From Halalkalibacillus halophilus DSM 18494 (lineage in GTDB: Bacteria; Bacillota; Bacilli; Bacillales; Alkalibacillaceae), in NCBI RefSeq assembly GCF_000423105.1, contig NZ_AUHI01000022.1, forward strand, positions 1 to 19,563: a DNA stretch of 19,563 nt. The letters run 5' to 3'. Position numbers and translations under genes: made by a program. The notes under the pieces are model-generated. The model did not search any database and was not told the origin of the DNA. It saw nothing but the letters and a program-made list of their open reading frames with translations. Of the stretch, positions 6,835-13,439 are shown one piece after another. Positions within the stretch are counted from its first letter, which is position 1; every line of letters starts with the position of its first letter.

Positions 6835-7704
6835 ATGACAAGTGAGAATTTTTTCAATAGAAGTGTAAAGCAATCTTGGCAAGTCAAGTATAGTAATAAT
6901 GGTTATCCCCATGTACAAAATGGATTAGTTATCCCACCTGATCAAAATGAGCTTTTTGACCCTTTTTTAATTATGGCAGAAGACTGGTTTAAGCGTGGAA
7001 CATTTTCCGATCATCCACACTTAGGCTTCCAAACAGTGACTTATGTTGTGGATGGAAGACTCGAGCATATTGATAATGCAGGTGGACATGATGTGATGGA
7101 AGCTGGAGATGTGCAATATATGAATGCAGGTAAAGGGGCGCGTCATGCTGAAGAACCAGTAGCGGATGACATTGTTCATTCCTTGCAACTATGGTTAAAC
7201 TTACCGAAGCATCAAAAGAACACAGATCCGTTTTATCATAATGTATATGCAGAGGACGCAGAAGTTAATCGCTTTAACGGCGGTATGATGCGTGTCTATT
7301 CTGGTACTATTAACGGCACTATAGGACCGATGAAATCTGTTGTGCCCTTTGGTATGGCGGAAGTGGTATTAAAAGAAAATGTAGAACATGAAATGGAAAT
7401 ACCAGCTAACCATAATACGTTCATGTATGTCTTACAAGGAGAGTTAGAAGTTGGTGGTAACCAGGAAAAACTTCATAAGGGTTCCGTTGCACTAATGGAT
7501 TTTCAAGAAGAAGCAGCTGATGAGTCGATGAGCAAAATTAAATTGAAAGCGAATCATCGTTCTAAATTTGTTATCTACACTGGTAAACCGATGCGCGAAG
7601 AAGTCGTAGCACGTGGTCCATTCATCACAAACACGATGGAAGAAATGGAACAAGCTTTTCGTGATTTTCAAAACGGTAAGTTCGGTGCGGCAGTTAAATC
7701 ATAA
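6835..7704 (+). CDS. Pirin family protein, 289 aa
   Basis: This is a two-domain cupin of the pirin family. Bacterial pirins bind a metal and several act as quercetin 2,3-dioxygenases or redox sensors. The family signature is complete: HPHLGFQTVTYVVDGRLEHID (60-80), then AGDVQYMNAGKGARHAEEP. The metal ligands are readable as His60, His62, His104 and Glu106. The second cupin covers roughly 165-285. Length is normal (about 280-290). The ATG has AAAGGGG at about nine bases. It is monocistronic, with its own promoter carrying an HxlR-like operator and a strong terminator directly after the stop. That arrangement suits a stress-induced detoxification enzyme. Confidence 0.93.
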   Translation: MTSENFFNRSVKQSWQVKYSNNGYPHVQNGLVIPPDQNELFDPFLIMAEDWFKRGTFSDHPHLGFQTVTYVVDGRLEHIDNAGGHDVMEAGDVQYMNAGKGARHAEEPVADDIVHSLQLWLNLPKHQKNTDPFYHNVYAEDAEVNRFNGGMMRVYSGTINGTIGPMKSVVPFGMAEVVLKENVEHEMEIPANHNTFMYVLQGELEVGGNQEKLHKGSVALMDFQEEAADESMSKIKLKANHRSKFVIYTGKPMREEVVARGPFITNTMEEMEQAFRDFQNGKFGAAVKS

Positions 7705-7712
7705 GTATGACT

Positions 7713-7744
7713 AAAACTCCTTGGGATCATTCCCAAGGAGTTTT
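7713..7744 (+). terminator. Rho-independent terminator after pirin gene
   Basis: AAAACTCCTTGGGA (7713-7726) and TCCCAAGGAGTTTT (7731-7744) form a perfect 14-bp stem with a TCAT loop and a terminal T run, nine bases after the pirin stop. Confidence 0.93.
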
Positions 7745-7795
7745 CTTATGTATTGTCGAATAGGGCAAGGAGTGAAATGAAATGAGGTTTATTAA

Positions 7796-8383
7796 ATGAT
7801 TATTCGAAGATATCAATCGGAGGATGAACAAGGGTGGTTACGGTGTCGAGTGCTTTCGTTTCTAGATACCGCCTATTTTGATAATGTGTTACAAGCAAAA
7901 GAAAGTTATGAAAACCCATCGATTGAACTAGTAGTTCTTGAAGACGATATGGTTGTAGGTTTAATGGATATCGAATATGAAAAAGAGCCAAATACCGTTT
8001 GTGCTCGAGGGAATGGTAGAGGTGGCATGATTTGGCACGTTGCGACTCACCCTGATTATCAACGCCGAGGGTATGGTGAAAGGTTACTAAAAGAAGCTGA
8101 GAAGTTGGCTCGCGAATTGGAGATTGACTACTTAGAGGCTTGGACAAGAGATGATCAGTGGGTGAATCTTTGGTATGAAAAGTTTGGCTTTGAAAAGTTC
8201 CAAACGTACTTACATGTTGTTGCAGTTGGGAATGATGAAGTCGGCAAACTAGTAGATCAGAAAAAAGGCTATTCTACTTTACAAGCATTTGCTCATTATA
8301 ATGGGACAGAAGTGGATGAAGTAAAAAATAGTTTCACAAGGGTTCATGAATGCAATGGTTATGCCAAAACATTGAGGAATTAG
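7796..8383 (+). CDS. GNAT-family N-acetyltransferase, 195 aa
   Basis: This is an acetyl-CoA-dependent N-acetyltransferase with an unknown acceptor. The core fold covers about residues 1-145. Strand beta4 and motif A are clear: MIWHVATHPDYQRRGYGERLLKEA (78-101), where QRRGYG binds the pyrophosphate of acetyl-CoA. The later NLWYEKFGFEKF is the usual beta5-alpha4 region. A C-terminal extension of about 45 residues goes beyond a minimal GNAT domain. The ATG at 7796 follows TGAGG at eight bases. Two earlier ATGs (7777, 7782) run into stops within a few codons and form tiny leader frames. It is followed after 9 bases by another GNAT gene, so the two form an operon. Confidence 0.88.
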   Translation: MIIRRYQSEDEQGWLRCRVLSFLDTAYFDNVLQAKESYENPSIELVVLEDDMVVGLMDIEYEKEPNTVCARGNGRGGMIWHVATHPDYQRRGYGERLLKEAEKLARELEIDYLEAWTRDDQWVNLWYEKFGFEKFQTYLHVVAVGNDEVGKLVDQKKGYSTLQAFAHYNGTEVDEVKNSFTRVHECNGYAKTLRN

Positions 8384-8392
8384 GAGGATTGG

Positions 8393-8818
8393 ATGATTAG
8401 AGAAGCTACACTTGAAGATACGGTACAAATTGCCTCTCTTATGAAACATTTGAGCTATCCAGTTAGTGAAGAGCGTATGAAAACACGTTTAGAAAAAATT
8501 TTAACCCATAAAGATTATCAAACATTTGTCTATGAACAGGATCAACAATTAATAGGACTCTCTGGGATGATGAAATGTTTCCGGTATGAATCAGATGATA
8601 GTTATGTTCGCGTCACTACTATGGTAGTAGACGAAAATTATCGGCAGCAAGGAATTGGTACAGCAATGATTCAACATATAGAAAAGTGGGCAAGAGATCA
8701 AGGCCTAGCGATGATCACTTTAAACAGTGGAAATCGAGAAGAGAGAAAACAAGCCCATCAATTCTATATACAGCGCGGTTTTGAACCGAAAGCAACGGGT
8801 TTTTATAAAAAGTTATAA
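8393..8818 (+). CDS. GNAT-family N-acetyltransferase, 141 aa
   Basis: This is a compact GNAT enzyme, essentially the minimal domain. It begins MIREATLEDTVQIASLM, the common opening of aminoglycoside 6'-type and PhnO-like members. The CoA-binding motif A is VDENYRQQGIGTAMIQHIEKWA (79-100), and the C-terminal HQFYIQRGFEPKATGFYKKL is typical. AGGAGG precedes the ATG at six bases. It is co-transcribed with the preceding acetyltransferase (9-base gap), but the two are not recent duplicates. The acceptor could be an aminoglycoside, a polyamine or a protein N-terminus; sequence does not decide. No terminator is visible behind it, so read-through would produce RNA antisense to the small gene at 8822-8929. 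Confidence 0.88.
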   Translation: MIREATLEDTVQIASLMKHLSYPVSEERMKTRLEKILTHKDYQTFVYEQDQQLIGLSGMMKCFRYESDDSYVRVTTMVVDENYRQQGIGTAMIQHIEKWARDQGLAMITLNSGNREERKQAHQFYIQRGFEPKATGFYKKL

Positions 8819-8821
8819 ACA

Positions 8822-8929
8822 TTATTTTTTCTTGGCGATTGCTACAACAATTTGGATTACTAAAGAAAGTAACCCTATGATAAATGTACCGAACGCTAGT
8901 ACAACCAAAATATATCCATATGTTTCCAA
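8822..8929 (-). CDS. Putative holin-like toxin peptide, 35 aa
   Basis: This very small gene starts at TTG (8929-8927), seven bases after a strong GGAGGTG ribosome binding site. It encodes ETYGYI, then an unbroken hydrophobic helix (about residues 7-32, with LAFGTFIIGLLSLV), and ends in AKKK. A short polar start ending in Tyr, one helix with a (A/G)FGT-II-LLTLV-like core and a lysine tail is the pattern of the Firmicute holin-like toxin family (TxpA/BsrE-like type I toxins and relatives). It is convergent with the GNAT gene, and the stops are 3 bases apart. A type I antitoxin RNA would be expected antisense to it; I see no clear promoter for one. The alternative is a membrane microprotein without toxicity. 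Confidence 0.65.
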   Translation of the reverse strand: METYGYILVVLAFGTFIIGLLSLVIQIVVAIAKKK

Positions 8930-9015
8930 AGTAATGCACCTCCAAATAAGAACATGTGTTCGTATGAATAAGTATAAATCACGAACCTAGTTTCGTAAAG
9001 AGGAGGGACTAAATT

Positions 9016-9129
9016 GTGTATATGGAACTAAAAGTATGGATGAATCCCACCAAAACTGTGAATGATAAATATGGTTTGGAATACAATCGTGCGTTTACAA
9101 TGGAAAGATATGGGGTAAATTTGTACTAA
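9016..9129 (+). CDS. Small ORF of unknown function, 37 aa
   Basis: A GTG (9016-9018) follows AGGAGGG at nine bases, a better ribosome binding site than many genes here have. The frame runs 37 codons to TAA at 9127-9129; an internal ATG at codon 3 is an alternative start. The peptide is basic and aromatic-rich (ELKVWMNPTKTV, then YNRAFTMERYGVNLY), with no membrane segment. I recognise no family. It ends 30 bases before the aconitase start and has no terminator after it, so it may be a leader peptide or small first gene of that unit. An imperfect palindrome (ACGAACCTAGTTTCGT, 8981-8996) lies just upstream and may be an operator. Confidence 0.4.
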   Translation: MYMELKVWMNPTKTVNDKYGLEYNRAFTMERYGVNLY

Positions 9130-9159
9130 GTGGGTAGACTTTAGAAAGGGGTTTTAGAC

Positions 9160-11121
9160 GTGAAAATGAATGTCACGCAAAAGTTAATTCAAGAACATTT
9201 AGTATCCGGGGAAATGACACCTGGAGAAGAGATCGGACTAAAAATTGATCAAACGTTAACACAAGATGCAACTGGTACAATGGTTATGTTGGAATTAGAG
9301 GCTATGGGAGTCGACCGGGCTCAGACAGAAGCGTCCGCTCAATATGTGGACCATAACTTAATCCAGGATGACTATCGTAATGCGGATGACCATCTATTTT
9401 TAAGAAGTGCTGCCAATCGTTTTGGCTTGTACTATAGTAGACCGGGTAATGGGGTAAGTCACCCAGTTCATATGCAACGTTTAGCTCGTCCAGGGCGTAC
9501 ATTATTAGGTTCAGATAGCCATACATGTGCAAATGGTTGTATGGGTATGCTTGCGATGGGAGCTGGTGGAATTGATGTTGCCATGGCAATTGCAGGTGAA
9601 CCATATTATGTGAAGATGCCAGAGGTTTGGGGTGTTAAACTTACCGGCAAATTACCTGAATGGGTAAGTGCAAAAGACGTTATTCTAGAAATGCTTCGTC
9701 GCCATGATGTAAAAGGTGGCGTAGGTAAAGTTATCGAATATTATGGTCCAGGGCTAAAAGAATTATCTGCGATGGATCGTCACGTTATTGCAAATATGGG
9801 CGCTGAGCTAGGTGCTACTGCAACTGTATTCCCTTCTGATAAAGAAATCAAAAGGTATATGGATGCACAAGGACGTGTAGATGAATGGCATGAGCTAAAA
9901 GCAGATCGTGGTGCGAAGTATGATTTAGAGGAAGAGATCGACTTATCTACTTTGGAACCATTAATAGCGAAGCCATCTAGTCCAGGAAACGTAGTGCCAG
10001 TAAGTGAAGTAGCTGGTGAAACGATCTATCAGTCGTATATCGGCTCTTCTGCGAATCCAGGGTACCGTGACTTTGCAATTGCTGCAGAGATTGTGAAAGG
10101 CAAAACAATTGCGGACGGACTTTCCTTTGATATCAACCCGACTTCTCGTCAGTTACTAACGAAAATGGTTGACGAGGGTCATATTGCTAGCTTATTAGGC
10201 GCAGGTGCCCGTTTACACCAAGCAGGTTGTAATGGTTGTATTGGAATGGGACAAGCACCGGCTTCTGGAAGAAATAGTTTACGTACAACTCCACGTAACT
10301 TCCCTGGTCGTTCAGGTACAAAAGAAGATGCGGTTTTCTTATGTAGCCCAGAAACAGCGGCAGCTTCCGCTTTAACGGGTGTGATCACTGATCCGAGAAC
10401 ATTGGATATGAAGTATCCGAAAATTAAGGAACCAGAAAATAAAAACCTGAAAGCTGAGATGAGAATGCTTGAAGCTCCATCTTCTGAGAAAGACGGAGTG
10501 AAAGTAGAACTAGAAAAAGGTCCAAATATCAATTCCATTCCACAAATGGATCCTTTAGAAGATCACTTTGAGGTTCCGGTTATGTTGAAGTTGGGAGACA
10601 ACGTATCTACCGATGAAATTTTAGCTGGTGGTTCGCGCGTACTGCCGTTTAGAAGTAATTTAGAGAAAATCAGTACATTTACTTTTGAAATTGTAGATGA
10701 TAAATATTATGAAAACTCAATGAGTAGTAAAGATGAAACAGGTCACGTTGTTGTTGCAGGAAATAACTATGGACAGGGATCTAGTCGTGAACATGCTGCC
10801 CTTGCACCAAGATACCTTGGTCTAAAAGCAGTTCTGGTAAAAGACTTTGCCCGTATTCACTTACAGAATTTAATTAACTTTGGTATCTTGCCAATTCAGT
10901 TCGTAGATGAATCAGATTACGATAAAATTGAACAAGATGATATTTTAATATTTGATAATGTGCGCGACACAATTCAAAACAATAATGAATTCGATGTGCA
11001 AATTAAGGATAAAAATGAAACAGTTCGTGTTTATCATGAGTTAACGGACCGTCACCTGGATATACTATTAGCCGGAGGAGTTATTAACTGGATTAAAGAC
11101 AAACAAGAAAGTGAGGTTTAA
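9160..11121 (+). CDS. Aconitate hydratase, short Aquifex-type, 653 aa
   Basis: This is an iron-sulfur hydro-lyase that should interconvert citrate and isocitrate through cis-aconitate. The 4Fe-4S ligands are Cys123 (LGSDSHTCANGCMG) and Cys357 and Cys360 (QAGCNGCIGMGQAP). The C-terminal swivel domain has the substrate-binding YGQGSSREHAALAPRYLG (about 536-553). At 653 aa it is far shorter than the usual Bacillus CitB (about 900 aa) and matches the Aquifex-type putative aconitase group also seen in clostridia. Bacillaceae with this form usually also carry CitB, so it may be a second isoenzyme or act on a related acid (homoaconitate, methylaconitate). GAAAGGGG precedes the GTG start at nine bases. 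A zinc-ribbon gene follows after five bases, and a terminator closes the unit. Confidence 0.9.
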   Translation: MKMNVTQKLIQEHLVSGEMTPGEEIGLKIDQTLTQDATGTMVMLELEAMGVDRAQTEASAQYVDHNLIQDDYRNADDHLFLRSAANRFGLYYSRPGNGVSHPVHMQRLARPGRTLLGSDSHTCANGCMGMLAMGAGGIDVAMAIAGEPYYVKMPEVWGVKLTGKLPEWVSAKDVILEMLRRHDVKGGVGKVIEYYGPGLKELSAMDRHVIANMGAELGATATVFPSDKEIKRYMDAQGRVDEWHELKADRGAKYDLEEEIDLSTLEPLIAKPSSPGNVVPVSEVAGETIYQSYIGSSANPGYRDFAIAAEIVKGKTIADGLSFDINPTSRQLLTKMVDEGHIASLLGAGARLHQAGCNGCIGMGQAPASGRNSLRTTPRNFPGRSGTKEDAVFLCSPETAAASALTGVITDPRTLDMKYPKIKEPENKNLKAEMRMLEAPSSEKDGVKVELEKGPNINSIPQMDPLEDHFEVPVMLKLGDNVSTDEILAGGSRVLPFRSNLEKISTFTFEIVDDKYYENSMSSKDETGHVVVAGNNYGQGSSREHAALAPRYLGLKAVLVKDFARIHLQNLINFGILPIQFVDESDYDKIEQDDILIFDNVRDTIQNNNEFDVQIKDKNETVRVYHELTDRHLDILLAGGVINWIKDKQESEV

Positions 11122-11126
11122 TTCTA

Positions 11127-11303
11127 GTGGGCTCTCAACAGTTTCGGTGTAAAGCATGTGATGGCGAAGGTTTATTAATGGATGATGAATCATGGCGCTA
11201 TACATGCACGGTTTGTCGTGGCGATGGATTTGTCTCAAAGTATGAGAATCAAGACGAGGTTGCCATTGGCCATGTAGATGAAAACAAGCGATATTTAGAT
11301 TAA
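11127..11303 (+). CDS. Small zinc-ribbon protein with two CxxCxGxG motifs, 58 aa
   Basis: The frame begins with GTG (11127-11129), ten bases after GTGAGG inside the aconitase end, and stops at 11301-11303. Four cysteines form two near-identical knuckles, CKACDGEG (8-15) and CTVCRGDG (27-34). This is the DnaJ/anti-TRAP style pattern that binds one zinc ion. The remaining 24 residues are acidic and polar. Its position directly behind the aconitase gene and before the shared terminator implies co-expression. Possible roles are an accessory to Fe-S aconitase assembly, a redox or metal sensor, or an RNA-binding regulator like anti-TRAP; none is shown. The cysteine spacing makes a chance open frame very unlikely. 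Confidence 0.8.
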   Translation: MGSQQFRCKACDGEGLLMDDESWRYTCTVCRGDGFVSKYENQDEVAIGHVDENKRYLD

Positions 11304-11305
11304 GG

Positions 11306-11333
11306 AAAAGCAGGCGATTGATGCCTGCTTTTT
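11306..11333 (+). terminator. Rho-independent terminator after aconitase/zinc-ribbon unit
   Basis: AAAAGCAGGC (11306-11315) pairs with GCCTGCTTTT (11323-11332) across a 7-base loop and is followed by T. It starts two bases after the zinc-ribbon stop. Confidence 0.92.
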
Positions 11334-11375
11334 CTATTGGTCAGTTTGTGGGGGATTTCAACTCAACATGGAAGA

Positions 11376-11537
11376 TACTTATGCGCAAAAGTCCGCATGT
11401 ATTCACAAAAGTGACTAGTTACGCTCGAGGATTCTAATATATCAACGAAAGTTAGTTAGATTACGACGAAACATTTGATGTTATGCACAAAAGTCACCAG
11501 TTATGTACGATAGTCCATCGATATGCACAAATCTTAA
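11376..11537 (+). repeat. Degenerate 20-21 bp tandem array A, eight units, DnaA-box-like core
   Basis: Eight units start at 11376, 11396, 11416, 11436, 11456, 11477, 11498 and 11518. The best-kept core is TTATGCACAAAAGTC (unit 6, 11481-11495). Units 1, 2 and 8 keep TTATGCGCAAAAGTC, GTATTCACAAAAGTG and ATATGCACAAA. The core's anchor base (A of CA/CG before AAA) recurs with spacings 20, 20, 20, 21, 21, 20, 20. Units 3-5 are worn. Unit 6 matches the DnaA box TTATNCACA exactly; units 1, 2 and 8 differ by one base. No open frame or hairpin explains it. It is in the 345-base gap (11341-11685) that otherwise holds only the upstream region of the DinB-like gene. Confidence 0.75.
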
Positions 11538-11685
11538 AATGATCGAAGCTCGTCTTTATATTATGTAAAAAAATAAATTTAATTTTTTAAAAAAATTTGG
11601 TAACAAACTAGAAAAGTGGGGTATAGGGAAAGGGAAATGACCGAATATAAATAATGACTATATATACACCTAGGAGTGGTTCATT

Positions 11686-12156
11686 ATGCAAGGGGAAATG
11701 ATTGTTAAGCAGTGGTTGTTTTGGAGGAATTATACTATTGATTTTGTGCAAGATTTGAATGAAGTGGAGCTTGACGTTACCCCGATTAATTTTGATAATA
11801 CGATTCGTTGGAACATAGGACATATTCTAGTTGGTTGGGACGAAGTTGTCGCCGTGAACTTAGATAGGGAGAGAATTTTACCTGATAAGTTTCAAGTAAT
11901 GTTTGGGAATGGAACTAGTCCTCAAGATTGGGAAGAAGAACCACCTTCTCATGAAAAGTTATTATTTTTATTAAACCAACAAACAGAGGACCTGGGATCC
12001 ATAATCAATGATTATAGTGACCACCCTTTGAAGGCTCCTTTTGCAAACATGCAAACGGTTGGCGAAGTATGTCAGTTTTTAACTTCTCAAGAAACTTTAC
12101 ATTTAGGTAAAATGAATGCGATGAAGCTCATCATCCAAGGTAATGAGAACGATTAA
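11686..12156 (+). CDS. DinB-like protein (YfiT/DinB four-helix superfamily), 156 aa
   Basis: This is a member of the DinB/YfiT four-helix-bundle superfamily, whose proteins bind a divalent metal through three histidines and often act as thiol (bacillithiol) transferases. The visible hallmarks are WNIGHILVGWDE (42-53, His46) and ETLHLGKMNAMK (136-147, His139). In typical members a further histidine sits four residues before the second motif; here that place is Gln135, so the metal site may be altered or lost. AGGAG precedes the ATG at nine bases. It lies after repeat array A. A possible promoter of the next gene begins right at its stop. The substrate is unknown; the family call is fairly safe, an enzymatic role less so. 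Confidence 0.8.
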   Translation: MQGEMIVKQWLFWRNYTIDFVQDLNEVELDVTPINFDNTIRWNIGHILVGWDEVVAVNLDRERILPDKFQVMFGNGTSPQDWEEEPPSHEKLLFLLNQQTEDLGSIINDYSDHPLKAPFANMQTVGEVCQFLTSQETLHLGKMNAMKLIIQGNEND

Positions 12157-12186
12157 TTGACAAACACCTTGTTTCAACTGTACATT
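12157..12186 (+). promoter_or_regulatory. Candidate sigma-A promoter of the TRIC-family gene
   Basis: A perfect TTGACA (12157-12162) directly after the DinB-like stop is followed, 18 bases on, by TACATT (12181-12186). The -10 is weak, so this is tentative. Confidence 0.4.
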
Positions 12187-12220
12187 ATGATATTGGTGGC
12201 AGTAGAAATGGGGGGATCCT

Positions 12221-12865
12221 ATGACTTGGGAAATTTTAAACGTAATTGGAACAATGGCTTTTGCGATCAGTGGTGCCATTGTTGCATTAGATGAAAAATA
12301 TGATTTGTTTGGTGTTTATTTGTTAGGTTTCACTACTGCTTTTGGTGGTGGGCTTATTCGTCATGTTGTTTTAGGTCTCCCTGTTGCTGAAGTCTGGGAA
12401 CAAAGTATGTTGTTTTTTATAGCATTTATTACACTTAGTATATTATTTTTTGTTCCTTTTCACTGGTTTATGAACGGTTGGCATCGATGGGGAGCGTTTT
12501 TCGACTCGATTGGGCTTGCGGCATTTGCGGTGCAAGGTGCGACTTTTGCTGTCGCTGCAGGATTTCCATTAAGTGCAACGATTGTAGCAGCTGTATTAAC
12601 TGGTACAGGTGGAGGAATGATTCGTGATTTACTAGCTGGTAGAAAACCATTAGTACTACATAAAGAAATTTATGCCATGTGGGCTGTGCTTGGTGCTTTA
12701 GCAATTGGCTTAGGAATTGCTTCTTCGACATTCGAATTGCTTGCACTGGTTGTTTTAATTATATTATTACGCATGCTGTCGGTACTTTATAATTGGAGAC
12801 TTCCTTCCAGGAGCGATTGGTTATGGCAGCTAAGGAAAATCGGGGATTGGTTGAAGAAGTCCTAA
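12221..12865 (+). CDS. TRIC-type (UPF0126) membrane protein, 214 aa
   Basis: This is an integral membrane protein of the trimeric intracellular cation channel family. It has two homologous halves of three helices each plus a seventh helix. The family's glycine-rich kink motifs appear in both halves: FGGGLIRHVVLG (41-52) and GTGGGMIRDLLAGRKP (128-143). Prokaryotic TRIC proteins conduct K+ (and Na+) as homotrimers. Length agrees with bacterial homologues (about 200-215). A GGGGGG ribosome binding site lies seven bases before the ATG. The C-terminus is basic (RSDWLWQLRKIGDWLKKS) and cytoplasmic by the positive-inside rule. It is followed directly by a bidirectional terminator shared with the RidA gene. 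Substrate specificity is not evident. Confidence 0.92.
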   Translation: MTWEILNVIGTMAFAISGAIVALDEKYDLFGVYLLGFTTAFGGGLIRHVVLGLPVAEVWEQSMLFFIAFITLSILFFVPFHWFMNGWHRWGAFFDSIGLAAFAVQGATFAVAAGFPLSATIVAAVLTGTGGGMIRDLLAGRKPLVLHKEIYAMWAVLGALAIGLGIASSTFELLALVVLIILLRMLSVLYNWRLPSRSDWLWQLRKIGDWLKKS

Positions 12866-12866
12866 T

Positions 12867-12912
12867 AAAAGAAGCTGGTTGTTTTTTCGCAAATCAACCA
12901 GCTTCTTTTTTA
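12867..12912. terminator. Bidirectional terminator between TRIC and RidA genes
   Basis: AAAAGAAGCTGGTTG (12867-12881) and CAACCAGCTTCTTTT (12895-12909) make a perfect 15-bp stem with a 13-base loop. T runs follow on the plus strand and A runs precede it, so it can stop transcription from both sides. Confidence 0.93.
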
Positions 12913-12913
12913 T

Positions 12914-13294
12914 TTATTTGATATAAGCTACAGCTTCAATCTCTACTTGTACATCTTTCGGTAATTTACTCACTTCAAATGCAGCTCTTGCTGGGTATGG
13001 TTCTTCTAGAAAGCTAGCGTAGATCTCATTTACTTTTGTAAAGTCATCCATCGATTTTAAAAGAATGGTTGTTTTCACTAAATGACTGTAGTCGAGGTTA
13101 GCTTCTTGTATGATTGCGCCGACATTTTTCATTACTTGTTTGGTTTGTTCTTCGACATCTTCACTTACTATTTCCATGGAACTAGGATCTAATGGAATCT
13201 GGCCAGAAATATACAGGGTATTTTCCACCTGTACGGCTTGAGAATAAGGGCCGATTGCTTGTGGTGCGTTGCTTGTTTCGATAATTTTTTTCAT
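12914..13294 (-). CDS. ridA: RidA family reactive imine/enamine deaminase, 126 aa
   Basis: RidA hydrolyses reactive 2-aminoacrylate and related enamines to keto acids, protecting PLP enzymes. Signature parts are IGPYSQAV (14-21), LYISGQIPLDP (27-37) and YPARAAFEVSKLPKDVQVEIEAVA (100-123). The substrate-binding Arg103 and the conserved Glu120 are present. I chose the third of three consecutive ATGs (13294-13292) because it lies eight bases after AAAGGAG; the first ATG is only two bases away. The 126-residue length then fits the family. The gene diverges from the acyl-CoA ligase and ends at a terminator shared with the TRIC gene. It resembles B. subtilis YabJ/RidA. Confidence 0.93.
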   Translation of the reverse strand: MKKIIETSNAPQAIGPYSQAVQVENTLYISGQIPLDPSSMEIVSEDVEEQTKQVMKNVGAIIQEANLDYSHLVKTTILLKSMDDFTKVNEIYASFLEEPYPARAAFEVSKLPKDVQVEIEAVAYIK

Positions 13295-13439
13295 CATCAT
13301 TCTCCTTTCTTCCTTATTATATCTTAGCAAATTCCATAATAAGAATAAAATGAATTTTAAAACTATTCAATATTTGCTATACTACTGTTGTCACAGATTG
13401 ACATTATAATGGAAAGACAACTTACTGGAGGGATCGGAA

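Noticed and set aside
8715..8945. Minus-strand 76-codon frame overlapping the small holin-like gene
   Set aside because: It shares the same ribosome binding site but gives a nonsensical product. The alternative frame from the TTG gives a helix with a lysine tail matching a known toxin pattern and stops before the GNAT gene.
10179..10538. Minus-strand 119-codon frame inside the aconitase gene
   Set aside because: It is antisense to the conserved Cys-containing region of the aconitase, with no ribosome binding site or family likeness.
13388..13410. TTGTCA and TATAAT before the acyl-CoA ligase as a promoter
   Set aside because: The spacing is only 11 bases, too short for a sigma-A promoter; no better pair was found with confidence.
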